From Candidatus Uhrbacteria bacterium (GTDB lineage: Bacteria; Patescibacteriota; Patescibacteriia; JACRJV01), in contig JACRJV010000003.1 in assembly GCA_016215325.1 (NCBI GenBank), positions 1-36,190 on the forward strand: a stretch of DNA of 36,190 bases, read 5' to 3'. Under the pieces are notes generated by a model that had not been told where the DNA came from, did no database searches, and saw nothing but the letters and a program-made list of their open reading frames with translations. The translations under genes were made by a program, and so were the position numbers. Positions 17,889 to 27,433 of this stretch are shown in pieces (position 1 is the stretch's first letter; each line of letters begins with the position of its first letter).

Positions 17889-18736
17889 AGATCGTAGATC
17901 GCTTGATCCAATGACTGCGTGTTAGGGAAAATTTGCTTGAGGATTTGCAACTGGGTTATGAGAATCGGAGAGCTCCCGCCTCCGCGAGGGTCCTCGGCCG
18001 GATTGATCGTTATAGATGTTCCCAGTGCAGATTGAAAGAGAGTGAGTAACTCGTATTTCGAAATAGATGAGTTAGGAACAAAATGATAGACGGGAGATTG
18101 CTCGCACAGAGCCTTAAAGTGATCGCCGATAACGATCTGCTTGCACAATTGCGCAAATTGGAGGGTGGTCACACCATTCCACTGGTGATTAGTATAACCA
18201 GAAATAACTGCTCCATCGCTTTGGGAGCGGAACCATTCAAAAAGTCCTCCTTTTTTTATGGGGCTGGGGCCAATGATCGAACAACGAATATTCAAAAAAT
18301 TATCTTGCTGCACCTCCCCTTGGGCTTTGGTCTTGCCATAGATGTCGGTTGCGTCTGGAGCATCGCTTTCAACATACGATGGGTACGTGCCCGAAAACAC
18401 CCCATTGGTCGAAATCTGGATCACTCGAGCGCCAACCTTGCCTGCAATTTCCCCCAGGCGATGCGGAAATTTTGTGTTAATCTCTATTGCGCGTTCAACA
18501 GACTGCGGATTCTGTTCATCAATCAAATTTTTTGTAATGCCAATGCAGTTGATGACATATTCTACGCCAGAAAGCAGGGATTCAAGTGTTTGAATGTCAG
18601 AAAGAACATCAAAATATCCCGCTGCCTTAGTCCGATCATTGTGCGTACCCACGACCTTACACTGCGGATCACTCGAGAGCACGCGCTGTACCATCCACCC
18701 GAGCATGCCGGTTGACCCCAATACAAGAATTTTCAT
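17858..18736 (-). CDS. RmlD-like sugar-nucleotide reductase (extended SDR)
   Basis: MKILVLGSTGMLGWMVQRVL; VINCIGITK; ISTNGVFSG; YGKTKAQGE. M at 18736 preferred over 18757. Confidence 0.85.
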   Translation of the reverse strand: MKILVLGSTGMLGWMVQRVLSSDPQCKVVGTHNDRTKAAGYFDVLSDIQTLESLLSGVEYVINCIGITKNLIDEQNPQSVERAIEINTKFPHRLGEIAGKVGARVIQISTNGVFSGTYPSYVESDAPDATDIYGKTKAQGEVQQDNFLNIRCSIIGPSPIKKGGLFEWFRSQSDGAVISGYTNHQWNGVTTLQFAQLCKQIVIGDHFKALCEQSPVYHFVPNSSISKYELLTLFQSALGTSITINPAEDPRGGGSSPILITQLQILKQIFPNTQSLDQAIYDLCAFSGTSSS

Positions 18737-18757
18737 AGGAGGTAGAAGCGGCGCCAT

Positions 18758-20047
18758 TCATTCAGGCACTACTCTAACGCTGGGCAATGGCACAATAAAT
18801 TTCCCACCTTTGGCCGTATAGTCCGTGCGCTTCTTGAGTACTTCGTTCATAAAACTCCAGGCAAACAGGAGTGCGAAATCTGGGAACTTCTCCTTTTCAG
18901 TATAGTCCCACGGTTGGATCACCACATGGGTCCCGGGTGTATAGAACCCGTGCTTGGCCGGGGCATCGTCCACCACATAGTCCAGATACTGCGTGCCAAT
19001 CCCGCAGTAATTCATAATCATAGTACCGCGGCCGGACGCGCCGTAACCGATAATGGTTTTGCCTTGAGCTTTCAACTGATCGAGTGTTTTTAGAAGTTCT
19101 ATTTTTGTCAATTCGATTTTCTTCCCATACTCCACAAACGTCTTCTCGTTGTAATACCCTTTTTCTTGTTCTTGGCGCTCCATGGTTTTGACCGACTCGG
19201 CAATAGACTCGCTCCGGCCGCCCTTTTTGCGTGCAAAAAACCGTACGGCGCCACTGCGGACTCCGGGCGTGAATGTGGTGTCAAATATTTCCATTCCGTA
19301 AGCCCCAAGGAAATTCTGGAGGGATTTGAGTGAATAGTAATTGCAGTGTTCATGATAAATCATGTCATACTGCATTTCTTCGATGAGCGTCCCCAGATAA
19401 TACACCTCAAACACAAATACACCGTCAGCTTTCAGGAGTTCAGCAACGCCCTTGCCCACGCTCATCATGTCGTCAATGTGGGCAAACGAATAGCTGGAGG
19501 TGATCATGTCAAATTGGCCATGCTCCGCCCGTACGCGCTTGGCCACCTCTTCGTTAAAAAAATCATTAACGATGGTAAATCCTTCTTGTTTCACACTCTT
19601 AACAACATTCGTGGCGGGATCAACGCCCACAGCCTTGAGCCCCAATGCCGCGAAGGGCTTAAGCATCACCCCGTCGTTGCAACCAATTTCAAACACCGAA
19701 GGGTTGGGACAATTCTTCAAGAATCGATCGTGCATCTCCCCTGCCCACGCAGTGCAATGATCGACGAGTGTTTTGATCGCGGAAGAAAAGTAAAAATAAT
19801 CCTTAAACAATGTCGCTGGTGGGATTGCTTCTGGTACTTGAACCAAGGTACAGGCCCGACAAAAGGCCACATGCAGCGGATACAATTTTTCTTGTGCAAA
19901 TTGTTCACTCTTCAAAAATCCGCCGGCCAAGGGCATCGCGCCAAAGTCCATGACGGTCGCCATGTTGTTGCTTCCGCAACACCGGCAGGTAGTGTGTTGA
20001 ATGTACTTTCCGATCTGATTATTGGGTTGGTCATTTGGGTCTTGCAT
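18758..20047 (-). CDS. Class I SAM C-methyltransferase with N-terminal Zn-binding domain (Methyltransf_13/14 type)
   Basis: CRCCGSNNM...FCRACTLVQVPE Zn-binding region; VFEIGCNDGVMLKPFAALGLKAVGVDPA; C-terminal TIIGYGASGRGTMIMNY. Confidence 0.9.
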   Translation of the reverse strand: MQDPNDQPNNQIGKYIQHTTCRCCGSNNMATVMDFGAMPLAGGFLKSEQFAQEKLYPLHVAFCRACTLVQVPEAIPPATLFKDYFYFSSAIKTLVDHCTAWAGEMHDRFLKNCPNPSVFEIGCNDGVMLKPFAALGLKAVGVDPATNVVKSVKQEGFTIVNDFFNEEVAKRVRAEHGQFDMITSSYSFAHIDDMMSVGKGVAELLKADGVFVFEVYYLGTLIEEMQYDMIYHEHCNYYSLKSLQNFLGAYGMEIFDTTFTPGVRSGAVRFFARKKGGRSESIAESVKTMERQEQEKGYYNEKTFVEYGKKIELTKIELLKTLDQLKAQGKTIIGYGASGRGTMIMNYCGIGTQYLDYVVDDAPAKHGFYTPGTHVVIQPWDYTEKEKFPDFALLFAWSFMNEVLKKRTDYTAKGGKFIVPLPSVRVVPE

Positions 20048-20765
20048 AGAAAAAACCAATAAAAGCGTAATAGAGATAGGTCGCAATTGTTTTCATTGAG
20101 TACGGAAAATGCGTCGCTCCTTGGGTGGCTGTGCGTTCAGTCAAAATGTAGGGGACTTCAGCATAGGAGCGCACGAATTTCTTGGCTTGAGCCAATTCTT
20201 CCATAATGATTGGGAAACCGTTTTCGTGCAACGTGAGCTTAGCGAGAATATCTACTTTCACGGCACGGAAGCCATTGGTGACATCAGAAAGCGGAAGTCG
20301 CAACAAGTTCCGGCCCAGACAATTCCCTACCCGCGAGAACAACTGCCGCTGCCACGCCACGCCCTCCATTCCCCCACCGGGGCGATAGCGTGTTGCCTTG
20401 ATGTATTCAATGCCGTATACCATTGGTGGATAAAATAAGTGGAGGTACTTTGGATGATTGGTGAGGTCACTGTCCATGAACAACGCGTAGTCATACCCTT
20501 GGTTAGCAGCATACCGCATCCCGGTGCGCAACGCCGCCCCGTACCCTTGATTACACTCGTGGCTTACCATGACGAGTTGTTGAGGGTCCTGCTGCTGCGC
20601 AATGCATTCCTCAACGATGTTCTTTGTTTGATCACGAGATCCATCATTCACGACCAATACCGTCGTCGGCGTCGGCAACTCCTGGACATACGGGAGGATC
20701 GTCGCAATGCTCTCTTGTGCAAGGCGTTGCTCGTTATACATCGGGATGATGATCAGCACTCGCAT
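20031..20765 (-). CDS. Glycosyltransferase family 2
   Basis: MRVLIIIPMYNEQRLA, VLVVNDGSRDQTKNIVEE, GYGAALRTGMRYAANQGYDYALFMDSDLT. Confidence 0.93.
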   Translation of the reverse strand: MRVLIIIPMYNEQRLAQESIATILPYVQELPTPTTVLVVNDGSRDQTKNIVEECIAQQQDPQQLVMVSHECNQGYGAALRTGMRYAANQGYDYALFMDSDLTNHPKYLHLFYPPMVYGIEYIKATRYRPGGGMEGVAWQRQLFSRVGNCLGRNLLRLPLSDVTNGFRAVKVDILAKLTLHENGFPIIMEELAQAKKFVRSYAEVPYILTERTATQGATHFPYSMKTIATYLYYAFIGFFYARPK

Positions 20766-20773
20766 ACGAAAGT

Positions 20774-22366
20774 TTATCCATTTTGAGCTTGAGCGACCGA
20801 CATGCGGTTTATGCCCTCACTCAACCCAAACAGTACCCCGAGCATCACCCAGAAATACGGAACGACAATATAACTACCCGCCATTCGATAGAGCAATAAT
20901 GCTGCAAAAACGGAGATGGAGAGCACGATAATCGGATCATGCCGGAGTGATTTCCGACGCAGAATGTCGATCTGGAGTTTTATCACGCGAAGGACCAAGC
21001 CGACCAACGCAAGCGCCCCGATGATTCCAACATTAAAAAATTCTGTGAGAAATAGATTATGCGCGTCAATAATGCTTGAATTGACTTTCGGGCCGTATAA
21101 ATTATCGAACTCATACTGAACGCGTTCCTCCTCACTCAATTTGGAATCAAATGCTTCAGCAAGTTTTGGCAATAATGCCTGCGAAAGACCAGCGCCATGA
21201 CCAAAGAAAAAATAGTCTAGGGAGCCAGCAACGCTGACCCGCATCGCTTTCCATCGGACGAGCATGGAGTTGGAGCCATAGGAAGTGAAAGGATTAAACC
21301 GTGTTAGCAATAGTTCCCTTTGGTATTCTTTGGCCTGAGCAGCTTCCGCTGGTGTTGGCGCAGGAGGAGGTTCAACAGGTGGAGGAGTTGGCGTCGGTGT
21401 TGGCGCAGGAGGAGGTTCAACAGGTGGAGGAGTTGGCGTCGGTGTTGGCGCAGGAGGAGGTTCAACAGGTGGAGGAGTTGGCGTCGTGAGGCGTTGATAC
21501 GCGATACGGAGCCCTGCTATCGATTTTTGTTCATACCCCAAAATGGATCCAGTTCGAATGTTGAGCAAGACAAATAGTATAGAGCTGATCACCATAATAC
21601 GTCTGACGCTACCGCGCAACAACACCATCCCAACGACAAAAAATAGAAGGGCTGCAAGGATGAGCGCCTTCGTGTATGTGAGCGTAAACAGATGGAGCCA
21701 GATCGGGATCAATACCCAAATCGCGTAGCGTCCGATCCTTTTATTTGCCATCTGAAAAAAAATCCAATAAACAGGGCCGGTAACAAAGAGGAGAACATCG
21801 CCAAATGAAGCGGAATCACCCTGCCAGTATGGGATAAATATAGTCCCGGGTTGGCCCAGCCGTGCAGTGATATCGATAAATAGCTGATAGAACCCAAACT
21901 CAGAGAACCCCCACACGAGCGCCGCTATCCCCATGACAGTGTACATCGCGTGCATTAGCTTTTTATCTCTTACAAGCCAAGATATAACAACCATCATGAT
22001 CAACAGCGAGGCGACGATGATTCCTTGAACAAGGGATTGCATTGGATAGGGAGAATGGATGAGCGAGACAAACTGCGATGCGCCATAAATAGTCGCTACG
22101 GTATAAAAAAACTTTTCTTCTTTTGTTAAGCTGCGTGGTGTGTAGAACAGGGTAAAGCCCCACACAATCAATAGAAGTGGGAAAGTGATCATTGTTAACT
22201 TGACCTCAAACCGATCAATGCCAAACAACGACCACTCAATGCTGTGGAAAAGCAACGATGTGTAAAATAGAATGGTTGCAATCTGAATCAGCCGACCGAC
22301 CCACGACGGATCAATCCGTTGTAATTGTTCGGCACGAACAGAACGGAGCACGTTGATTATTTTCAT
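20774..22366 (-). CDS. O-antigen ligase/polymerase family (WaaL/Wzy_C-like) with a proline-rich repeat loop
   Basis: Multi-TM; large loop SMLVRWKAMRVSVAGSLDYFFFGHGAG and DAHNLFLTEFFNVGIIG typical of O-antigen ligases; contains 3x PTPPPVEPPPAPTPT. Confidence 0.85.
   Translation of the reverse strand: MKIINVLRSVRAEQLQRIDPSWVGRLIQIATILFYTSLLFHSIEWSLFGIDRFEVKLTMITFPLLLIVWGFTLFYTPRSLTKEEKFFYTVATIYGASQFVSLIHSPYPMQSLVQGIIVASLLIMMVVISWLVRDKKLMHAMYTVMGIAALVWGFSEFGFYQLFIDITARLGQPGTIFIPYWQGDSASFGDVLLFVTGPVYWIFFQMANKRIGRYAIWVLIPIWLHLFTLTYTKALILAALLFFVVGMVLLRGSVRRIMVISSILFVLLNIRTGSILGYEQKSIAGLRIAYQRLTTPTPPPVEPPPAPTPTPTPPPVEPPPAPTPTPTPPPVEPPPAPTPAEAAQAKEYQRELLLTRFNPFTSYGSNSMLVRWKAMRVSVAGSLDYFFFGHGAGLSQALLPKLAEAFDSKLSEEERVQYEFDNLYGPKVNSSIIDAHNLFLTEFFNVGIIGALALVGLVLRVIKLQIDILRRKSLRHDPIIVLSISVFAALLLYRMAGSYIVVPYFWVMLGVLFGLSEGINRMSVAQAQNG
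21357..21486 (-). repeat. 45-bp tandem repeat, about 2.9 identical copies, encoding a Pro-rich 15-aa unit
   Basis: Copies at 21357-21401, 21402-21446 and 21447-21486 (truncated): ggcgcaggaggaggttcaacaggtggaggagttggcgtcggtgtt. Confidence 0.97.
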
Positions 22367-23670
22367 ACAAGAACACTGTGCTTTCTTTTGTTCGTTATTA
22401 TACGCGACAGCACCAAAAGCGCAAGCGGCATCAGCACTGAAAACTGAAACATCTGCTTGATAACGGTCTGCCCAAAGTCCCTAAAAAACATCGCAGCAAG
22501 CCATCCACTCAACAGGACGTACATTGCAATGGCAATAGTACTCTGGTACTGCCTGAGCCGTTGAAGGAAATATGACAACCCGAACAGGAACAGCGACGAA
22601 CCGATAATTCCAAAATTCACCATAAGTGACACATAAGCGTTGAATCCTCCGGACGGGCTCCCGATCGTATATCCGATTGATGAAACATCCAATATCCATG
22701 CAGATTTATCAGGGAAGATAAATGAAGGCATCAGCCCTATGAAATTACTGAATAGTATGAGAGGGAATCGAATAAGGGGGATGGGATATTTTGCAAGAAA
22801 ATCCATCAACGAATAGCTGACATTAAAATTCTCTGAAAAGAGTGCGATCTCCAGACCCCGAACATTGTAATACTGTTTAGGATTAAGAATCTCTGACGCG
22901 AAACCCATACGCCAAAGAATAACTATGTGTGAAAGTATTACGAGGAAGACAAAAAAAGCGATCGATGTCGACAGACGAAGTCGATGAACATAAACTGAAT
23001 AAAAAATGACAATCATCAACAACGAAGAAACTACAATAACTCTTCCTCCCATAGAAAGGAGCAGGATCGCGACGACCCCATAGCTAGCGACGGCCGGATG
23101 AAGCAATGATCTGCGCAATGACTTCCCGCTGTGATAACGATAAATCACTACGCATGCAGTAACACTGATTAATAAAATTGACGCGGCAACAAATGAGCTA
23201 AAAACAGAGATTTGTGTCGACTTTTGATAACTCCAAAAGAAATGGTCTCGGAGCTGATAGCCAAAAACGGCGATAAAACCCATCGTTATTGCAAAAAATA
23301 TGTTTGTTGCTACCGGATCGATGGGATTGCGTACTCGAACACTCGATGATGATCGTCTGACCGCCAACCAACTCCCGGCGATAAATGCACAATACAGGAA
23401 CACCAGGGAAGCAAGATACCATGCCCACGTCTCTTGCGTCACAAGGTCATACGACGCCTTCCACACGGGATAACTCGGCGACCCGACATACACAGAGAAA
23501 AATGATGATTTCGCAAGCGTATAGGACAATACGAGATAAAAAATAAATCCTGTGGAAAACAAAAAAATATGATCAATCTCAATACCCTTGCGCCGATACC
23601 AAAGGACTAAGAGAGTAACAACCGGCACGACTAGTGCCACTGCATGGAACACCGTCATCAATAATTCCAT
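22363..23670 (-). CDS. O-antigen polymerase-like multi-TM protein (Wzy type)
   Basis: About 435 aa, about 12 TM; GLEIALFSENFNVSYSLMDFLAKYPIPLIR..., GSPSGGFNAYVSLMVNFGIIGSSLFLFGLSYFLQRL. M at 23670 (MELLMTVFH) preferred over 23706. Confidence 0.75.
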   Translation of the reverse strand: MELLMTVFHAVALVVPVVTLLVLWYRRKGIEIDHIFLFSTGFIFYLVLSYTLAKSSFFSVYVGSPSYPVWKASYDLVTQETWAWYLASLVFLYCAFIAGSWLAVRRSSSSVRVRNPIDPVATNIFFAITMGFIAVFGYQLRDHFFWSYQKSTQISVFSSFVAASILLISVTACVVIYRYHSGKSLRRSLLHPAVASYGVVAILLLSMGGRVIVVSSLLMIVIFYSVYVHRLRLSTSIAFFVFLVILSHIVILWRMGFASEILNPKQYYNVRGLEIALFSENFNVSYSLMDFLAKYPIPLIRFPLILFSNFIGLMPSFIFPDKSAWILDVSSIGYTIGSPSGGFNAYVSLMVNFGIIGSSLFLFGLSYFLQRLRQYQSTIAIAMYVLLSGWLAAMFFRDFGQTVIKQMFQFSVLMPLALLVLSRIITNKRKHSVLV

Positions 23671-24710
23671 ATATTCTTGGTACGGCGCCAGAGAACGCCT
23701 TGCCATTTTCTGTTCAGGTCATCGGCGATCCCCGACCTAGAAAAAAATCCATCGCTCACTCCCAAAAGGGCTCGAACAACATACCAGAGATCCCGCCGCC
23801 ATGGAGCGCGAAGGTGATTAAAAAAATATTTAATATACTTTCGCAGCAGATGATAGTGGACATCCCGGCGGCTCATCGCCAATGTGGCCATCACTTCTGT
23901 GTAGAGACAGGCGGCGCCCGCTATCTCATCACGCGTGAGCATGTCCAGATCTAACATAAAAAACCGATACAAATCTTCCGCCTGCTTCAATGATACAGAT
24001 CGCTTTGCAAAAGCGAGGATATTCGATTGCATAATTTGACTTGTCTCTTTGAACACTTTATTACTGCGGTTGATGCTACCAAAACTTGCCGTAGACACTT
24101 CATATCCCGCCAGAACTTCCTGGATATTCGCTAAACGGTACCCTCCCCGCAGGAGCTTGGACCAGAGCTCAAAATCCGCACTAATGTCGTACCCCGGATA
24201 ATACCCCCCCACTTCCATAATCACACCTTTGCGCATCATGGTACTGATATGAATAAGGGGGCCCATCGTCACCGCCTTCTGCCGCATTTGAAGAATATCT
24301 TGAGGCATGTGCACTACGTCAATCACTTTGCCGCGAGGATCAAAACGGACAGCACCACTGCCGACGACCGCAACGTCAAGATGCTCGTCCAGATAAGCAA
24401 CTTGTTTTTCAAACCGTTTAGGGAATGAGACATCCCCGGCATCGGTTCGCGCGATATATAACCCTCGCGAATGCGCAAATCCGATATTGAGTGACCGTGT
24501 CTGACCGATATTTGTTGCGTTGCGTATGGTCACGATGCGTGGATCGTCGGATGATTTGATGACGGCTGTTGTCGCATCCGTGCTGCAGTCATCAATGATC
24601 ACCAGTTCAAAATTCTGGTATGTTTGATTTAGTACACTCTCGATCGTTTTACACAATTTCTCTTCACCATTATAGACCGCCATCACGACAGAAATTTTTG
24701 GAGAATCCAT
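23658..24710 (-). CDS. Glycosyltransferase family 2
   Basis: ISVVMAVYNGEEKLCKTIESVLNQTYQNFELVIIDDCSTDATTAVI; IARTDAGDVSFPKRFEKQVAYLD. Confidence 0.94.
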   Translation of the reverse strand: MDSPKISVVMAVYNGEEKLCKTIESVLNQTYQNFELVIIDDCSTDATTAVIKSSDDPRIVTIRNATNIGQTRSLNIGFAHSRGLYIARTDAGDVSFPKRFEKQVAYLDEHLDVAVVGSGAVRFDPRGKVIDVVHMPQDILQMRQKAVTMGPLIHISTMMRKGVIMEVGGYYPGYDISADFELWSKLLRGGYRLANIQEVLAGYEVSTASFGSINRSNKVFKETSQIMQSNILAFAKRSVSLKQAEDLYRFFMLDLDMLTRDEIAGAACLYTEVMATLAMSRRDVHYHLLRKYIKYFFNHLRAPWRRDLWYVVRALLGVSDGFFSRSGIADDLNRKWQGVLWRRTKNIWNY

Positions 24711-24725
24711 ATTAAAGAGCTCATC

Positions 24726-25496
24726 TTAATAGTGGAGGACGCGCTCAAGAATGCGTTGCTGGCAAGTGTCGCTTGCCAAAACCCGCTCCACCAGCGCTAC
24801 TTCCTGCGCCTCATTAACAGAAGGGTAGCTCATCGTAATGGGTATGGATTGCAATTCGACTCCGTTTTCGATGATGCGCGACTGCTCAATAAATTCGGCA
24901 TGCTCAAAAGGCGCCTCCGGCATCTGCGTAAATTTCAAAAGAAAATCACGTCGGAAGGCAATAAGACCGAAGATCTTTCTTACAAAACTCTGTTGTTCTA
25001 TAAACGAACTCCTTAAACACGGCGATCTCCGACAACAGAACAGAATGCGCCCTTGGGGGTTGATAATGCACTTTACGATCGAACGATCTTCAAGATCCGC
25101 TTCCGCTGTTACAGGGCCCACAGCGTTCCAGGCAACAATCTCAGGATTCCCGCGTATCGCTTCTGCGCATGCCACTATTGTGTCCGGTAGTAGCAGCGGC
25201 TCGTCAGCTTGCAATACAATGACATGCGTACAATCAAGTGAGCGTACGGCTTCGGCGACGCGATCCGTTCCGGTCTTATGTGCGTTTGAAGTCATGATCA
25301 CTGGACCACCAGCGCCCTTGACAACGTTGGCGATTTCCTGATCAAAAGTGGCGACATACACAGCATCAAGTACACCAGACAGGAGTGCCCGGCGCCGAAC
25401 GTGTTCAACCATCGACAACCCACAAAAAGGGTACAAGACCTTCCGAGGGAATCGAACGGATGCGAGATGCGCGGGGATGACACCAACAATCTTCAT
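24726..25496 (-). CDS. KdsB/CMP-acid-sugar cytidylyltransferase-like
   Basis: MKIVGVIPAHLASVRFPRKVLYPFCGLSMVEHV; VYVATFDQEIANVV; KTGTDRVAEA; VLQADEPLL; GLIAFRRDFLLKF...PFEHAEFIEQSRIIENG. M at 25496 preferred over 25529. Confidence 0.85.
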   Translation of the reverse strand: MKIVGVIPAHLASVRFPRKVLYPFCGLSMVEHVRRRALLSGVLDAVYVATFDQEIANVVKGAGGPVIMTSNAHKTGTDRVAEAVRSLDCTHVIVLQADEPLLLPDTIVACAEAIRGNPEIVAWNAVGPVTAEADLEDRSIVKCIINPQGRILFCCRRSPCLRSSFIEQQSFVRKIFGLIAFRRDFLLKFTQMPEAPFEHAEFIEQSRIIENGVELQSIPITMSYPSVNEAQEVALVERVLASDTCQQRILERVLHY

Positions 25497-25503
25497 AATT
25501 TGA

Positions 25504-26676
25504 TTAAAGAGGAGAACTCTGTACAACATTCAAAAAATCAACAAGTTCTTCCGTACTTTTTTGCCAAGTGTATTGGGCCGCGGTCGCTGGCCCTGCGAGC
25601 GAAAGACGTTTGCGCATCTCGCGATCTTCGATGAGCTTTTGCACGTTGTTCACCATTGCCGGAACATCACTAGGATCAGACACTAGACAATTGCGCTCAT
25701 GAACTGCGTACTCTACTACACCAGAAACGGCGGTGGTCGCGAGGGCACAGCCGGATGCCATTGCCTCCAACGGCGGTGCTGGAAAGCCGTCGCGCAGACT
25801 TGGATAGATAACAATGTCAGCATGTTGATACGCCATTGCATAGTCGTTTCCCAAAAGGTACCCAAGGTTTTCGTCAAAAAGAGACGCATACTCTTCTTTG
25901 ACTTGTCCGAGAGAGATTAACACCATCCGTGACCGATCGTAGCACTCTCGGAGCAGACGGACGACCGCACAACCAGAATCCTGCCCTTTGGCCTCATGCA
26001 TCGCACAGAACAGCATCACCCGTACCGGATCGTATTGACCACACAATCGTGACGGAGCTGTAAACTCCTCCAAATTGACTCCCAACCGAATTACACGCTG
26101 TACGGGTATCCCTATCGCCTCTGCGCCCTCTTTCGCACCCAAGGATACCGCAAAACGAGGAATATTGGTTGCCCTCTCAATTGACACCATGTGTGAAGAC
26201 CAGTCCCGAGCAATCGTATCTTTATCATTCAGCATCGCCTGATAATCCATCGCAACGCCATTCACTATTCTCCCCTTCGCGTCGGGCAATTGCAGAAGAT
26301 GTGGGATTAAATAATTCTGTACAACAACTATAATATCAGCATCAGGCATATTTTGGCTCGAGGGGAGTCGCCAAAAACGGTTCTGTATAACTGTAGGATG
26401 CATTGTATGTAGTATTGCTCCTTGCCAGCCAAAACCCCTAACCGTGATCACTGTTTTTATTATTGAATGGAGAGCATATCCCAACAGTAAAAATAGTCGA
26501 AAAATGGACGCTACGGCACGGACACGCCAAGCCAGATGATCCCAAAAACTTATAATGGGATAAGAGACTGTGACTAATAATCCTGACGAGGAAAAATGAT
26601 TAGCGTATTCTGCGACCAATCGAGTAAGACTCCCAGGACTGTTCGCGGCTAAAACGAAATTCACTCTTTTTATCAT
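25504..26676 (-). CDS. Glycosyltransferase family 4
   Basis: YQHADIVIYPSLRDGFPAPPLEAMASGCALATTAVSGVVEYAVHERNCLVSDPSDVPAM. Confidence 0.9.
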   Translation of the reverse strand: MIKRVNFVLAANSPGSLTRLVAEYANHFSSSGLLVTVSYPIISFWDHLAWRVRAVASIFRLFLLLGYALHSIIKTVITVRGFGWQGAILHTMHPTVIQNRFWRLPSSQNMPDADIIVVVQNYLIPHLLQLPDAKGRIVNGVAMDYQAMLNDKDTIARDWSSHMVSIERATNIPRFAVSLGAKEGAEAIGIPVQRVIRLGVNLEEFTAPSRLCGQYDPVRVMLFCAMHEAKGQDSGCAVVRLLRECYDRSRMVLISLGQVKEEYASLFDENLGYLLGNDYAMAYQHADIVIYPSLRDGFPAPPLEAMASGCALATTAVSGVVEYAVHERNCLVSDPSDVPAMVNNVQKLIEDREMRKRLSLAGPATAAQYTWQKSTEELVDFLNVVQSSPL

Positions 26677-26682
26677 AATCGC

Positions 26683-27429
26683 CTACTGCGGGAAAACACC
26701 GCAATCAACATTCAAGCACTGTCCAGTGATCGCAGATGCCTGCGGCGAAGCGAGAAACACGCAAACAGCCCCGACCTCTTGAGCGGTTGGTAGCCGGCCC
26801 AACGCCGCATTCGCTTGAGTAAAGGCCGCAAAAAATTGTCCAACGTCCTTCCCTTTAGTTGGAGACTGTTCATCTTGGAGGGCTTCCATAAGACCTGGTG
26901 TATGTATGAGCACCGGACACACCGCATTGACGCGGATTCCTCGGCTACCCAACTCCTTTGCGAGTGATTGAGTAATTCCATTCACGCCAAACTTCGTAGC
27001 ACAATACAATGAATTATTTGCACTCCCCCGTTTTCCGGCAATACTCGAAACATTAATTATGGAACCACCGCTCGGTAGCACCGACGCCGCGGCCTGACAG
27101 CCCCAGAGTGTTCCCATGAGGTTTGTCTGGATCATTTGATTGGAGACCTCTTCGTTAATACAATCAATCGATCGCCACCGAGAGAATCCTGCACAATTCA
27201 CATAGACATCGACTCGCCCCGTCCAATTCAGCGCAGTCTTCACAAGTGCATGATGGTCGCTGCGCTGGGTCACATCCATAGGACAAAACCGAACCATTGC
27301 ACCCAACGAAACTTCAAGTCTGGTGTCTGTACGTGCACCCACCAGTACCTGATACCCCGCGGCAAGAAACTCCCGGACAATCCCCTCACCAATCCCACGA
27401 TTTCCGCCAGTAACAACAACCGTTGACAT
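26683..27429 (-). CDS. Classical SDR oxidoreductase
   Basis: VVVTGGNRGIGEGIVREFL; YVNCAGFS; YCATKFGVNGITQSLAKELGSRGIRVNAVCP; C-terminal GQCLNVDCGVFPQ. Confidence 0.93.
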   Translation of the reverse strand: MSTVVVTGGNRGIGEGIVREFLAAGYQVLVGARTDTRLEVSLGAMVRFCPMDVTQRSDHHALVKTALNWTGRVDVYVNCAGFSRWRSIDCINEEVSNQMIQTNLMGTLWGCQAAASVLPSGGSIINVSSIAGKRGSANNSLYCATKFGVNGITQSLAKELGSRGIRVNAVCPVLIHTPGLMEALQDEQSPTKGKDVGQFFAAFTQANAALGRLPTAQEVGAVCVFLASPQASAITGQCLNVDCGVFPQ

Positions 27430-27433
27430 AGTC

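Noticed and set aside
18083-18715. 210-aa + strand ORF
   Set aside because: Antisense shadow of the RmlD-like reductase gene.
19346-20062. 238-aa + strand ORF opposite the C-methyltransferase
   Set aside because: Fully antisense to a well-supported CDS, low-complexity shadow composition, no recognisable motifs.
21357-21486. Possible CRISPR-like repeat
   Set aside because: Repeats are directly tandem with no spacers, length 45 bp and coding; no cas genes nearby.
21301-21489. + strand ORF encoding LAQEEVQQVEELASV repeats
   Set aside because: By-product of the in-frame 45-bp repeat read in antisense; the minus-strand reading fits a membrane protein.
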